A stretch of 29,428 bases of DNA, from positions 1 to 29,428 of the forward strand of contig CAZLGW010000054.1 in the NCBI GenBank assembly GCA_964559125.1. The letters are read 5' to 3'. The position numbers and the translations under genes were made by a program. Under the pieces are notes generated by a model. The model was not told the origin of the DNA and searched no databases. It saw only the letters and a program-made list of their open reading frames with translations. The stretch is from Ravibacter sp964559125. GTDB lineage: Bacteria; Bacteroidota; Bacteroidia; Cytophagales; Spirosomataceae. How positions within the stretch are numbered: the stretch's first letter is position 1; each line of letters opens with the position of its first letter. Shown in pieces: positions 1 through 9,546 of this stretch.

Positions 1-156
1 CATTTCCATACATATCCGTATTTGGGCCGGCTTATCTTGCACCTAACACAGACAAATTTGGACTTTTATTCCCTACACTGTATAGGAATATTTTTTTGAA
101 AAATTTTACTTGCCCGCAGAAAATGCCGCTCTCTAGGCGGATTCATATATTTTACT

Positions 157-164
157 TAGGTTTG
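157..164 (+). promoter_or_regulatory. Candidate -7 promoter element of the giant adhesin pair
   Basis: TAGGTTTG matches the Bacteroidota -7 consensus TAnnTTTG. It lies about 25 bp before the ATG at 189, so transcription would begin near position 171. That places the start downstream of the earlier in-frame TTG-type start at 96 and supports translation from 189. No clear -33 TTG is seen at the usual distance. Confidence 0.45.
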
Positions 165-188
165 GAACCATGTACTTTTCCTCTCGTC

Positions 189-3100
189 ATGAAAAAATAC
201 TACTTACTATTTTTATTGATTTTTGCCTCTTGTTTACCCCTGTTTGGTCAACCGCCTTCAATTACCATTGCCTACCCTGAAACAGCCTGCCTGAACGCGG
301 TTCAGAAAATCCAGGTGGCGATTAGCGGTACTTATAATCCTGACAATAAGTTTGCCGTGCAGGTAAGAAAAGGGGATAACCAGCCTGTGATTTCTGAAAT
401 TCCGGCAAAGCTGGTGGACGGGAAGATTGAGGTGGTCTATTCCGATTCGAGCCTGTCGATCCCGCCTTATGTCCAGGTGCGGATCGTTACGACTTCCCCG
501 AAAACAGAGAGTAACTGGTATAATGTAATTATCCATACGAAAGGGGTCGTCAGTCTTGCCCTTGCCGATTCGGATACAATCAATGCAGGAGAGGATCTGC
601 TGCTAAAATTTACGACTTTTAGTTCCAGCACAGCCATCGTTACCCTCAACGACAGCTCTACTTTTACGATGTCGTCGCGGGTAGGCGGCTTTTTCAATAG
701 CTACCATCGTAAAGGAGTCAGTGCAGCCACTCCTTTTTACATTGCCCGTGCGGAGAACATTTGCGGGCCTATGCAGGTAAGCGGTGAGGTCAGGGCTACG
801 ATTAATACCACCGCGCTGAGAGTCCTGTCTGTTACACCGGAGGTTACCTGTGAGGGAAGCGAGATCAGGGTGAGTTTTTCTACTTCGGGTCCTGCACTCC
901 CGCCAGGCGCCCGCTACCGCTTGCGGATCGCAGTTTATGATGGTGACCAGGTAAATGTAAAAAGCGTTGAAGTACCGGCCCGCCTGGAAGGTAACGTGCT
1001 GGTCGCCAATTTCCCCACAAGCTTCAACCTGGGGTGGCGAGGCCAATACAAGCTGAGGATTGTTACAGACAACCCCGCGCTGTTGAGTCCTGATATGGAT
1101 TTTAGATTCGTTGCCTATCCCCGGGCCGGGGCCGTTATCAATACACCTGGTAAGACCATAGAAATTGGTGAAAAAGCAGTGTTAGGGGTAACCTTCTCCG
1201 GTATTGCCCCTTATTCGGCTACTTTACAGGACGGAACCGTTATCGCTTCCAGGCAGATCAATGTAGAAACGGAGCTGCGGCCGGAGAAAACCACGTCGTA
1301 TACGATTAAAAGTGTTACTACCGGCTGTGGTACAAACGAGCTCCCGCCGGGCCGCGTGATGGTAGTGACGGTTAAGCCGGGAATTGCTATGGATCCTACC
1401 GGAGGGGAAAGGGAGTTTTGCGCGGGGTCCGTGGCAAGGATCAAAATGCTTTCGAACGTGGAGTTTAACCAGAATACCACCTTCATGGTTAATGCAATTA
1501 TCGGCAACAAAACTGCCTATTCGTTCCCGGCCACAAAGTCGGGCGATTACCTGGAATTCCATATCCCGGTTTTAGCTCCGGATGTCGATTATTCCCTGAG
1601 CTATGACAATATTGTCGCTTTCTATATTTCAACTGCCAATCCATCCTACCAGTCGGCTCCAGTCGGGTATCAGTACACGATCAGGAGCAAGCCCGATATG
1701 GTAGTGCTTCCGCATTCGGTTTTAACGTACAATGCACCGGCAGCGGCATTTTTGTGGTATGGATTGAGAGGAGGCGGGCCCTTTGAGATCGAAGACTCTG
1801 AAGGTAGTATTTATAAAACTGAGGGCGCGGCTACGGCATGGCCCCCGGAATTTTACGTGAATAAAAGCCGGGATTTTAAGCTGAAGTCGATCAGCAATGC
1901 CTGTTCTAAAAATGAAATACTTCCCGAGGTGCATATCAGATTTGATACTTCCGGAGCAGCGCCGGGAATTTATATGGAGCCGATGGATAAACTCATTTGC
2001 CGGCAGGACAGCGTTGAAATTACGTTTATGAAAACGGGTACCTTCGGCCCGGACAACGTGTTCAATATAGAGGGCTACGCCGATTGCTGCACGTTCCAGA
2101 CGTTGGCGACGGTGCGTAAGGACGGTACCTATAAAGTCAGGATACCTACAGGCGAGCCTCATGTGGCTTATTTTAAATTCAGGATAAGTTCTACGAGTCC
2201 CCGGCTAACCACCTCTCCGTTTGAAATACAAATGCAGGGACCGCCTTCCGGTTTGGAAATCAGCCCGTCGGGAACGGCCGGATCTCCAGTCGAGTATGTG
2301 CACGGCCAACGGGTATATTTGTCGCTTTCGAGCCGGGAAGGAGGGTTTTCTTCCGTTGTCTATTCAGACGGTGTTGCTGAGCATACCTACGAGTTGACTT
2401 CGCCCGGCTATGGCGTGATGCTGAATCCGCCCGTCGGGACAGTCACGGCATATACCGTAAAATCGGTCAGTAACCGATGCGGGAGCTTTCCGGTCAACCT
2501 GACCACCTACATCCGGGTGCTGCCTTACCGGATTGTTGTTTCTGGCGGAGAAGGAGGACTCCCCCTTTCGGCATGTCGGAACGGCAGCCTTACGGTTCCT
2601 TTCGTCATCCTTGACGGAGACGCTTCGAAGGCAACTTTTACGCTTCAGATCGCTCCCTATAATACGTCTGAGTTTACAGACCTGGCGAAGAGTGAAACCA
2701 TAGCTCCTTTCAATGTTACCATACCCGGCAATACGCCCACGGGACGTTACGGGATGCGTATCGTATCGTCGGAAGGTAGTGTTTCCAACAGCGTGGAGCT
2801 GGTAATCGGGGCTGTGCCGTCGGCCACTATCACTTCCTCTGAAAAAGAACCTGTTATTGTCAATCCCGGACAGGCGATACCTTTTTCGGTCAATTTTACC
2901 GGAACACCTCCGTGGACGATGATCTTTGAAGACAGCAGCAGGGAAACAACCGACAACAACCCCTACCTACGTAATATTTCAGCCACTTCGCAGAATGATT
3001 TCTCGCTCATTTCCGTCTATAACCGCTGCGGCTACGGTCCGGTGTCGGGTGAGGTTTCGGTCAGGGTCAATCCTGTGCTAAGTGTATGGCAGGATGTACA

Positions 3101-4451
3101 GGAAGCCTGTGCGGGTTCGGAGGTACGCGTCCGCTACCAGCTCCAGGGGGATGCTGACCTCGAAAGCGACTACATCGTCTTTCAACTGGCGGATATGCAC
3201 AGCAGGCAGGTTACCGGCCTGGACTCTACCCGTATCAAAGCCGGTGCTATTTCACTGAAAATACCTTCAGATCTGAGCGGGGATTTATACGAAATACGCT
3301 GCGTTCTCAAAAGCCATAAGCTTTCCACGAAACTGTTGCTGAATATTAAATCCAAAGTAGATGTTTCGCTTGCCGGTAATACCACGATCAACCCCGGGGA
3401 GAGTACCTGGCTGAAGCTCGGGAGCAACGAGACGGTGAACGAAGCCATTCACTACCGGCTTTCCGACGGACAGACAGGTACCTTCTACGGAGGTATCGCC
3501 AATTCGGAGTTTTACGTAAAGGTAAGTCCTGCGCAAACAACCACCTATACGCTTGTATCGGCAGATAACGGTTGCGGAGAAGGGAAGAAATCGGGCAGCG
3601 CTACGGTGGAAGTCAACCCGGAGAGCGAGCGCACCGTAACCGTCACGAAATGGGAACCTTATGATAATTCCGCATTCTGCCTGGGCGATGAGATCCTGGT
3701 TTACTATGACCGGTCGGGCAGCTTTTCGAACGGGAATACCATGACGGTACAATTTTCGGACACTACCGGTCGGAATTTCAAACCGGTGACGACGACCGGC
3801 AATACATCGCCATTGAGAGCGCGTATTCCAAACGATTTTTTTGCGGGGAAATACTACAGGATCCGTGTCGCAGCTTCCGATCCCGGAACTGGCAGTGGCG
3901 CCTATGAATACCCTTTGTCGCCCGGCGCCGGAGCTACGGTGAAGTTTGCATCTGAATCACTCCTGCAGGATGATACCAATATTTCCAGGCTTGTGGTTTC
4001 ACTCACCGGCACCGGACCCTGGGAATACGACATCGGCAGCACGATCGGTATGGACACCTATTATACAAACACTGCTATAGATACTGTCTATCTCCACGTC
4101 ACAACGCATCCCAGGTATTATAAGCTTCTCCGCGTTGCCAACCGGTGCGGTATGGGCACGGTCGAAAAACCGGATATGGTTACGGTTGAAGTGATCCTGG
4201 GTAGGGACGAGGAACCGGCTTTGCAGGTAATCGTAGCGCCTAACCCGACAACAGGGCAATTGAAAGTCCTGTTGCCGGATACTTCCCGGAAAATCATCAG
4301 GCTTCTGAATGCAGCGGGTGTTCCGGTGCTGGAAAGACAGTCTTCCCTGAAGGAAGAAGAGCTTTCGATCAGTTCGTTGCCTTCGGGTATTTACATACTG
4401 AGCGTTGAGGGAATACATTCCAGGTCTGTACACAAAATTGTCAAACAGTAA
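189..4451 (+). CDS. Giant secreted multi-module Ig-like surface protein with T9SS sorting tail (paralog 1)
   Basis: A 1420-residue secreted protein when started at the ATG at 189, which opens directly on a signal peptide (MKKYYLLFLLIFASCLPLFG). The in-frame extension to 96 adds 31 residues with no signal character. The body is about seven repeats of roughly 190 residues. Each begins with a conserved Cys (for example CEGSEIRVSF, CAGSVARIKM, CAGSEVRVRY) and closes with a YTLKSVSNRCG-like strand followed by a GEVSVRV-like strand, typical of Ig/PKD-like beta sandwiches. The last about 75 residues form a type A T9SS sorting domain (APNPTTGQ, LPSGIYILSV, ending HKIVKQ). The protein should be exported, cleaved and anchored on the cell surface or released. 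It is probably an adhesin or matrix protein; no catalytic motif is seen. It is followed 3 bp later by a paralog with the same architecture. Confidence 0.85.
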   Translation: MKKYYLLFLLIFASCLPLFGQPPSITIAYPETACLNAVQKIQVAISGTYNPDNKFAVQVRKGDNQPVISEIPAKLVDGKIEVVYSDSSLSIPPYVQVRIVTTSPKTESNWYNVIIHTKGVVSLALADSDTINAGEDLLLKFTTFSSSTAIVTLNDSSTFTMSSRVGGFFNSYHRKGVSAATPFYIARAENICGPMQVSGEVRATINTTALRVLSVTPEVTCEGSEIRVSFSTSGPALPPGARYRLRIAVYDGDQVNVKSVEVPARLEGNVLVANFPTSFNLGWRGQYKLRIVTDNPALLSPDMDFRFVAYPRAGAVINTPGKTIEIGEKAVLGVTFSGIAPYSATLQDGTVIASRQINVETELRPEKTTSYTIKSVTTGCGTNELPPGRVMVVTVKPGIAMDPTGGEREFCAGSVARIKMLSNVEFNQNTTFMVNAIIGNKTAYSFPATKSGDYLEFHIPVLAPDVDYSLSYDNIVAFYISTANPSYQSAPVGYQYTIRSKPDMVVLPHSVLTYNAPAAAFLWYGLRGGGPFEIEDSEGSIYKTEGAATAWPPEFYVNKSRDFKLKSISNACSKNEILPEVHIRFDTSGAAPGIYMEPMDKLICRQDSVEITFMKTGTFGPDNVFNIEGYADCCTFQTLATVRKDGTYKVRIPTGEPHVAYFKFRISSTSPRLTTSPFEIQMQGPPSGLEISPSGTAGSPVEYVHGQRVYLSLSSREGGFSSVVYSDGVAEHTYELTSPGYGVMLNPPVGTVTAYTVKSVSNRCGSFPVNLTTYIRVLPYRIVVSGGEGGLPLSACRNGSLTVPFVILDGDASKATFTLQIAPYNTSEFTDLAKSETIAPFNVTIPGNTPTGRYGMRIVSSEGSVSNSVELVIGAVPSATITSSEKEPVIVNPGQAIPFSVNFTGTPPWTMIFEDSSRETTDNNPYLRNISATSQNDFSLISVYNRCGYGPVSGEVSVRVNPVLSVWQDVQEACAGSEVRVRYQLQGDADLESDYIVFQLADMHSRQVTGLDSTRIKAGAISLKIPSDLSGDLYEIRCVLKSHKLSTKLLLNIKSKVDVSLAGNTTINPGESTWLKLGSNETVNEAIHYRLSDGQTGTFYGGIANSEFYVKVSPAQTTTYTLVSADNGCGEGKKSGSATVEVNPESERTVTVTKWEPYDNSAFCLGDEILVYYDRSGSFSNGNTMTVQFSDTTGRNFKPVTTTGNTSPLRARIPNDFFAGKYYRIRVAASDPGTGSGAYEYPLSPGAGATVKFASESLLQDDTNISRLVVSLTGTGPWEYDIGSTIGMDTYYTNTAIDTVYLHVTTHPRYYKLLRVANRCGMGTVEKPDMVTVEVILGRDEEPALQVIVAPNPTTGQLKVLLPDTSRKIIRLLNAAGVPVLERQSSLKEEELSISSLPSGIYILSVEGIHSRSVHKIVKQ

Positions 4452-4454
4452 TTC

Positions 4455-7400
4455 ATGATCAACCGGCCCATTTTACAGTGTATTCTCTTTTTGATCGGTG
4501 TGTCGTTTTCCGCGATTGCTCAAACCCCATCGGTCACGGTTTACTATCCCCCTCTGCCGGCCTGCCAGGGAAGCATACACCGGATTCCGGTCAAGATCAA
4601 CGGCAGTTTCGATGCTACCAACAGCTTTTCGGTGCAGGTGAAAGAGGCGGGAAGCTCTTCCATTTTAGCGACTGTTCCGGCGGCTCTGAAAGGAGATAAC
4701 CTGGAAGTGATTTACAGGGACTCGACCTTGTCCCTTCTCCCGATGCTACAGTTCAGAGTAGTTTCAAGTTCACCCGTAACAGAAAGCGGATGGACCAGTT
4801 TTAAAGTACATAGCAAAGGAATTATCCGGCTTAGCGCAGCCATTTCCGATACTGTAAATCTTGGGGAAGAGCTCTTGTTGAAGTTTACCACGCTCAGCTC
4901 TACTGAAGTGGATATAACGCTCAACGACGGCCACCAGCTGGAGATATCGCCGTATTCATTTTCGGAATTCAACTACTACCATACGATCGGCGCCCATACG
5001 ACCGATCCGTTTTATATCCGTACTGCTACCAATTCCTGCGGTGCGATGCTAAAGGACGGCGAGGTCAGGCCCGTGATCAATCCTACTTCCGTCAGGACAA
5101 AGTCGGCCGATGCCCTCAACGCCTGCGAAAACGGCGAGATACGGATCGCCCTCTCGACGATGGGGCCGTCGCTGGAACCCGGCCCGAAATACCGGGTGAG
5201 ATTCATTCCTGTACTGACAGGATTTACCGGAGAGATACAGACGATGGAAGCTTCCGCGGAGCTGAGAGACGGATGGATCGTTACACGGGTGCCCGGTCAT
5301 CTGAATCTGCAGGACAAGCAGAACTTTAAACTGAGCGTACTCTCCCGTGAGCAGGGCATTGTCGGGGCGCCCGGAGATTTTATGCTTACCGTTCACCCGA
5401 AGCCGTCCGTCAGCTTTTATACACCGGATATTGGCATTGATATGGGTGAAGAAACCCGGGTAGGGGTTATTTTCAAAGGCGTTCCGCCGTTTTCAGCGCA
5501 GCTGGGCGACGGTACCGACATCACAGCGGATTATTCGGGAGAGGTATACCTGTATAAAAGCCCGGACAAGACCACGACTTACAGCATCCGGTCCATGTCG
5601 TCGGGCTGCGGAATTACCGAGCTGCCGGTAAGACAGGATATGACCGTCTCTGTAAATGAGGGGATCGCGCTTGTGCCGGAATCGTACCCGGTTGTCCTTT
5701 GCGCCGGTACCAAGGCGAGGGTCAGGATCCGCTCAAACGGTAATTTCGGTGCCGGGACTTCCTATACGGTTCAGGCCTATTATTATAACCACAGATCACA
5801 ATCGTTTCCTGCCACCCGTAACGGCGACTACCTGGAATTCATGATCCCTGAATTACCGGCAGGGACGGATCCTTCAGAGCTATACGACGGACTTTACCAC
5901 TTGTCAGTCATATCACAAAACCCGGCCCTGCAATCCAGTTCTTCGTATGTATACCAAATCCAGAGCAGGCCGCAGGTCGTACCCTTTGCAACGGACTATA
6001 CATTTGACGAGCCGGGTATTGTAACACTGCGCTACCAACTGTACGGGAAGCCGCCTTTTACGATCGAAGACGAAACCGGTAACCGTACGGTGGTAAAAAA
6101 CGACTGGTGGGCGCCGGAGGTCTATCTCGACAAGACAAAAGATTTCGGAATAAAGTCTATCAGCAATTCCTGCTACACCACCGGGAACATCCCCTCCACA
6201 CGTATTACCCTTACAAACAACACGGCGCCCGGGCTCTACCTGGAGCCCATCCCGTCGCGGGTGTGCGCGACTGACAGCCTGGAACTGAAAATTCTGGCGC
6301 CGGGGAAATTCAGCGATGACAACGAGTTCCAGATACAGGCTTATGCAGATTGTTGCGATTTTAAGACGTTGAAAACCGTGCGGGAAGGAGGGACGTACAA
6401 GGTTAAAATCCCCGAAAGCCGGAATGGCTATACGTATCCTGTTTTGATTAAAGTTATCTCGACGCATCCCTTCCTGACCAGCGAAACATACCAGTTCTTT
6501 GCCGATACGCCTTTGAAAGATTTCACCGTAAGGCCGGCTGGCACGGAGCAGGAGCCTGTGTTGCTGCCTGATTCCGGCGACCAGGTCCTTTTCTTTTCAG
6601 CGACCGGCGGTGGAATGCAGTCGCTGATTTATTCGGATGGTACGGAGGAGAGGAACGTGGTTTTTGAAAATCCCGACGACACCGGTATCCCGTTCAGGCC
6701 TGCACCCGGCCGGACTACAGTTTATACGCTCAAATCCATGACCAACAGCTGCGGCACCCAAACGGCAAATATCGCCACCCACATCAGGGGGCTGCCTTAC
6801 GAGATCCGGATTGCTGATTTTGACTTTACAGTAAACAGGTTTTGCGCCGGCAACCAGGTCCTGGTGCCTTTTGCCGTTACTAATGGCAAAGCCGGCAATG
6901 CGACGTTTGGTCTTGAAATATCGCGTGCGGATGAGGTTGCCTACCGGACTATCGCAAGCGGGGAGCGTTCGGGGATCGTCAGGGCTACCCTGCCGGCCGA
7001 CCTTCCGGAAGGGAATTACAAGGTCAGGGTTGTTTCGTCTGACGGCGTAGCCTCCAACACGGCATGGTTTATACTGGGCGTACTCCCCGGGGCGACGATT
7101 TCGAGCGATTTGCCTCAGCCCATCACGATCTCCAGCGGCGGTTTCCTGGAGTTGGATGTGCGTTTTACAGGCACGTCGCCCTGGACGGCCGTGTTCGAAG
7201 ACGGTACCAGCCTGAGTAGTAATCATGACGTCAGGAGGGCAGTATACCCTACGACAGGTAAGCTTTTCGGGCTCAAAGCGGTTTATAATCAATGCGGCTA
7301 CGGCACGGTGTCAGGCTCGGTCGAGGTCAGAGTTCCGGTATACCTGACCGTATCTGCTGACAGCTATGCCGCCTGTAAGGGGAAAAACTACCCGGTCACG

Positions 7401-8711
7401 TATGAGCTCCATGGCGATGCCGAGCTTAAGGATGAATATATCCGCTTTGAGCTGGTCGATCAGGTATCGTCCCGGACCATCCCGCTCGATTCTACGAAGA
7501 CCAGGAAAGGTACCATCAACCTGAAGATACCGGCTGATCTGACCGGCAGCAGCTACCTGCTCAGAACTACCTACAGAAAGGCAGGACTCACCGAGGAATT
7601 TCTCATCTTTATGACCAGTCCGGTGGAAGTAACGATCAGCGGGAATACGACCATTAACAGCGGCGATAAGACGATATTGGTGCTACGGACCAACCATAAG
7701 ATTTCCGAAATAATTGATTATGAGCTGTCCGACGGCACAAAAGGGAAGTTTCACAGTGGCTCGGCAGATAGCTATATTACTGTAAATCCTGATAAGACGA
7801 CGACCTATACCCTCACTTCTGTCTCGAACAGTTGTGGAGCCGGAACGACGGCCGGCAGCGCGACGGTAGAGGTAAACCCGCCCAGTGCGCGGATGGTGAG
7901 CGTCACAAGCTTTGCTCCTTTGAGGAACGGTTTCTGCGTCGGCGATTCCATCGTAGTAAACTATGCCCAAACCGGCACCTTCACGGACGGGAATGTGATG
8001 ACGGTGCAGCTTTCGGATACGACCGGGAAAAACTTCAGGTCAATACCTACCGCCGGGAAGACATCGCCGCTGCGTGCCCTGCTCCCGGCCGATCTTTTTC
8101 CCGGAAAGCCTTATCGGATTCGTGTTATGGCGTCGGATCCCGGTACGGCCGGTGGTGCACACCAATCCTTCCTGTTTACGGGGGAGAAAGCAGGTGCAAG
8201 ATTTGAATCGGATGTGGCTGCTTACAAAGAAGGCGTCGACCCGGTAGTGGTGGTATTTCTTTCAGGAACAGGCCCGTGGCAATACGATATCTTCCTGGAT
8301 AGCAAAAAGCAAACTATTTACTCGTCCACGGCCGTTAGCACCATTTATTTGCAGCAGGCGCTGCCCGGCCAGGTTTACAGGCTACAGAATGTATACGGCC
8401 AATGTGGTCCCGGAAACGTCCTTACGCCTGCGACGATTACTGTAACATCCATCCTGGGTACAGCCGAAGAATCTGTAGGCTCGCGGGTGATCATCTCACC
8501 CAATCCGGCGCGGGATCACCTGTTGATACGCTTTGAAACGGCTCTTCCGAGAAATATTACCGTGGTTGACAGCAGGGGTATTACAGTCCTGACGGAGCAG
8601 GTTTGGATGAAAGAAGAAAAACTAGATATCCGAAATCTGTCGTCAGGCGTGTACCTGCTTAGTATTGAAGAGAATGGCGAAAGACGGGTATACAGGGTGG
8701 TGAAGTATTGA
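4455..8711 (+). CDS. Giant secreted multi-module Ig-like surface protein with T9SS sorting tail (paralog 2)
   Basis: 1418 residues, only two shorter than its upstream neighbour and colinear with it. It has a signal peptide (MINRPILQCILFLIGVSFSAIAQ), seven modules each carrying a late Cys motif (NSCGAM, SGCGIT, NSCYTT, NSCGTQ, NQCGYG, NSCGAG, GQCGPG) and a type A T9SS tail (SPNPARDH, LSSGVYLLSI, ending YRVVKY). The ATG lies 3 bp after the previous stop, so the two are almost certainly co-transcribed and probably translationally coupled. The pair looks like an old tandem duplication: the order of modules is preserved, and even the odd third module, whose closing motif lacks the Gly after Cys (ACSKNE and SCYTTG), is shared. 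The role is inferred to be surface adhesion or matrix. The gene ends 5 bp from the convergent MerR remnant. Confidence 0.85.
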   Translation: MINRPILQCILFLIGVSFSAIAQTPSVTVYYPPLPACQGSIHRIPVKINGSFDATNSFSVQVKEAGSSSILATVPAALKGDNLEVIYRDSTLSLLPMLQFRVVSSSPVTESGWTSFKVHSKGIIRLSAAISDTVNLGEELLLKFTTLSSTEVDITLNDGHQLEISPYSFSEFNYYHTIGAHTTDPFYIRTATNSCGAMLKDGEVRPVINPTSVRTKSADALNACENGEIRIALSTMGPSLEPGPKYRVRFIPVLTGFTGEIQTMEASAELRDGWIVTRVPGHLNLQDKQNFKLSVLSREQGIVGAPGDFMLTVHPKPSVSFYTPDIGIDMGEETRVGVIFKGVPPFSAQLGDGTDITADYSGEVYLYKSPDKTTTYSIRSMSSGCGITELPVRQDMTVSVNEGIALVPESYPVVLCAGTKARVRIRSNGNFGAGTSYTVQAYYYNHRSQSFPATRNGDYLEFMIPELPAGTDPSELYDGLYHLSVISQNPALQSSSSYVYQIQSRPQVVPFATDYTFDEPGIVTLRYQLYGKPPFTIEDETGNRTVVKNDWWAPEVYLDKTKDFGIKSISNSCYTTGNIPSTRITLTNNTAPGLYLEPIPSRVCATDSLELKILAPGKFSDDNEFQIQAYADCCDFKTLKTVREGGTYKVKIPESRNGYTYPVLIKVISTHPFLTSETYQFFADTPLKDFTVRPAGTEQEPVLLPDSGDQVLFFSATGGGMQSLIYSDGTEERNVVFENPDDTGIPFRPAPGRTTVYTLKSMTNSCGTQTANIATHIRGLPYEIRIADFDFTVNRFCAGNQVLVPFAVTNGKAGNATFGLEISRADEVAYRTIASGERSGIVRATLPADLPEGNYKVRVVSSDGVASNTAWFILGVLPGATISSDLPQPITISSGGFLELDVRFTGTSPWTAVFEDGTSLSSNHDVRRAVYPTTGKLFGLKAVYNQCGYGTVSGSVEVRVPVYLTVSADSYAACKGKNYPVTYELHGDAELKDEYIRFELVDQVSSRTIPLDSTKTRKGTINLKIPADLTGSSYLLRTTYRKAGLTEEFLIFMTSPVEVTISGNTTINSGDKTILVLRTNHKISEIIDYELSDGTKGKFHSGSADSYITVNPDKTTTYTLTSVSNSCGAGTTAGSATVEVNPPSARMVSVTSFAPLRNGFCVGDSIVVNYAQTGTFTDGNVMTVQLSDTTGKNFRSIPTAGKTSPLRALLPADLFPGKPYRIRVMASDPGTAGGAHQSFLFTGEKAGARFESDVAAYKEGVDPVVVVFLSGTGPWQYDIFLDSKKQTIYSSTAVSTIYLQQALPGQVYRLQNVYGQCGPGNVLTPATITVTSILGTAEESVGSRVIISPNPARDHLLIRFETALPRNITVVDSRGITVLTEQVWMKEEKLDIRNLSSGVYLLSIEENGERRVYRVVKY

Positions 8712-8716
8712 TACGT

Positions 8717-9196
8717 CTATACACAGGCCATGGTTGAAGACACAAGCCAGCGTGAGACCACGGATTGATCCTTACCCCATTTTTCAATGGCTTCGTTCCG
8801 GTATGCTTCCGCCTGCTCTTTGGGCAGTCCTTCATATAATTCTTCGTGATTTAACATTTTTCCTTCTTTTAGATTGAAAATGGTTTTGTTTATGGTGTCC
8901 ATCATCTTCATCATCCGGTTGAGCCGTATCTTCAAAGCCTCCCGGTGGCTTTCCAGCGCAGTAACGGTATCGAAGTCCGGCTGATCCAGGATCTGCTTTA
9001 TCTCGCTGAGCGGCATATCCAGCTCCTTATAAAACAGGATCTGTTGCAGTCGCAGCAGCTCTTTTTCCCCATACAGCCTGTACCTGGCCTCGGTACGGAC
9101 GGATGGTTTAAGCAGGCCCATACGGTCGTAGAGGTGGAGTGTACGTACGCTTACTCCCGCCATTTTTGCCAGTTTTTTTACCGTGTAGTGGATCAT
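8717..9196 (-). CDS. MerR-family regulator, TipA/Mta type, truncated in its effector domain
   Basis: 159 residues from the ATG at 9196. The reading frame stays open to 9331, but that extension lies upstream of the promoter. An N-terminal MerR winged helix-turn-helix (YTVKKLAKMAGVSVRTLHLY, then MGLLKP and RYRLYGEKEL) is followed by a long dimerisation helix (residues about 75-110). The start of a TipAS-like effector domain comes next (EELYEGLPKEQAEAYRNEA, EKWGKD). Family members carry roughly 110 residues of this domain. Here it stops after about 30 and ends in an unrelated VSRWLVSSTMACV tail, 5 bp from the stop of the giant paralog pair. The DNA-binding half is intact and its operator is present, so it may still bind DNA without ligand control. 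Alternatively it is a dead fragment. Confidence 0.8.
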   Translation of the reverse strand: MIHYTVKKLAKMAGVSVRTLHLYDRMGLLKPSVRTEARYRLYGEKELLRLQQILFYKELDMPLSEIKQILDQPDFDTVTALESHREALKIRLNRMMKMMDTINKTIFNLKEGKMLNHEELYEGLPKEQAEAYRNEAIEKWGKDQSVVSRWLVSSTMACV

Positions 9197-9223
9197 GATG
9201 CTTATCAGGTATGATGACAGGGG

Positions 9224-9256
9224 CAAAGGTAGACTATGACGTAAGGTTAGAGTCAA
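9224..9256 (-). promoter_or_regulatory. MerR-type promoter and operator of the truncated regulator
   Basis: Read on the minus strand there is a TTG (-33; 9254-9256), an imperfect dyad (9232-9254; arms GACTCTAAC and GTCATAGTC, centre CTTAC) and then TACCTTTG (9224-9231), a perfect TAnnTTTG -7 box. The dyad fills the spacer between the two promoter elements. That is the hallmark geometry of MerR-family operators, where the protein untwists an overlong spacer. It fits autoregulation of the gene at 9196. Confidence 0.7.
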
Positions 9257-9301
9257 GTGTTTTTTTGAAATTCTTTTGGGGGTGTTCTTCAACCGCGTAT
9301 A

Positions 9302-9350
9302 GGTAGCCACGAATGCACGAATAATAGCCATTCGTGCATTCGTGGCTACC
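9302..9350. repeat. Perfect palindromic repeat, copy 1 (REP/MITE-like)
   Basis: Two perfectly complementary 21-nt arms (9302-9322 and 9330-9350) surround a 7-nt loop, and six T residues follow on the plus strand. The arm contains GCCACGAATGCACGAAT, which recurs at 13395-13414 and 14570-14625. The hairpin plus T-run resembles a terminator, but it sits between two divergent promoters with no gene reading into it. A mobile palindrome is the better explanation. Confidence 0.8.
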
Positions 9351-9546
9351 TTTTTTGGCGGTTCTCCGGCTTTCGTTGCGCAGCGGTACCCCTAATGACA
9401 AAAGAGGTTATCTTTACAAGATGATCAATATCTCCCACCTGGTGGACAGTTCTCTTATACGGAGATACCCGGACAAGCAACTTCTGCCGGTTTTGCGGCA
9501 TCATCATAAGAAACCCGCTTTTACCTACCTGTAAACTATTACTTCG
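9351..9546. other. Intergenic stretch with no convincing gene
   Basis: This is the gap between the palindrome and the thioredoxin-like gene. A frame of 37 codons starts at 9421 (MINISHLVDSS...) but has no family resemblance and no supporting signal. TATCTTTA at 9402 is a near-match to a -7 box and could serve the gene at 9547. Confidence 0.4.

Noticed and set aside
96..188. Upstream extension of the first giant gene
   Set aside because: The added 31 residues precede an evident signal peptide and lie across the -7 box; the ATG at 189 also makes the length match the paralog.
9197..9331. 45-residue N-terminal extension of the MerR protein
   Set aside because: It covers the operator and promoter, and family members begin at the YTVKKLAKMAG segment.
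9302..9356. Hairpin plus T-run read as a terminator
   Set aside because: No plus-strand gene reads into it, and its arm recurs elsewhere as a repeat.
9334..9534. 66-codon open frame after the first palindrome
   Set aside because: It begins inside the repeat and shows no family resemblance; the internal ATG at 9421 gives only 37 codons.
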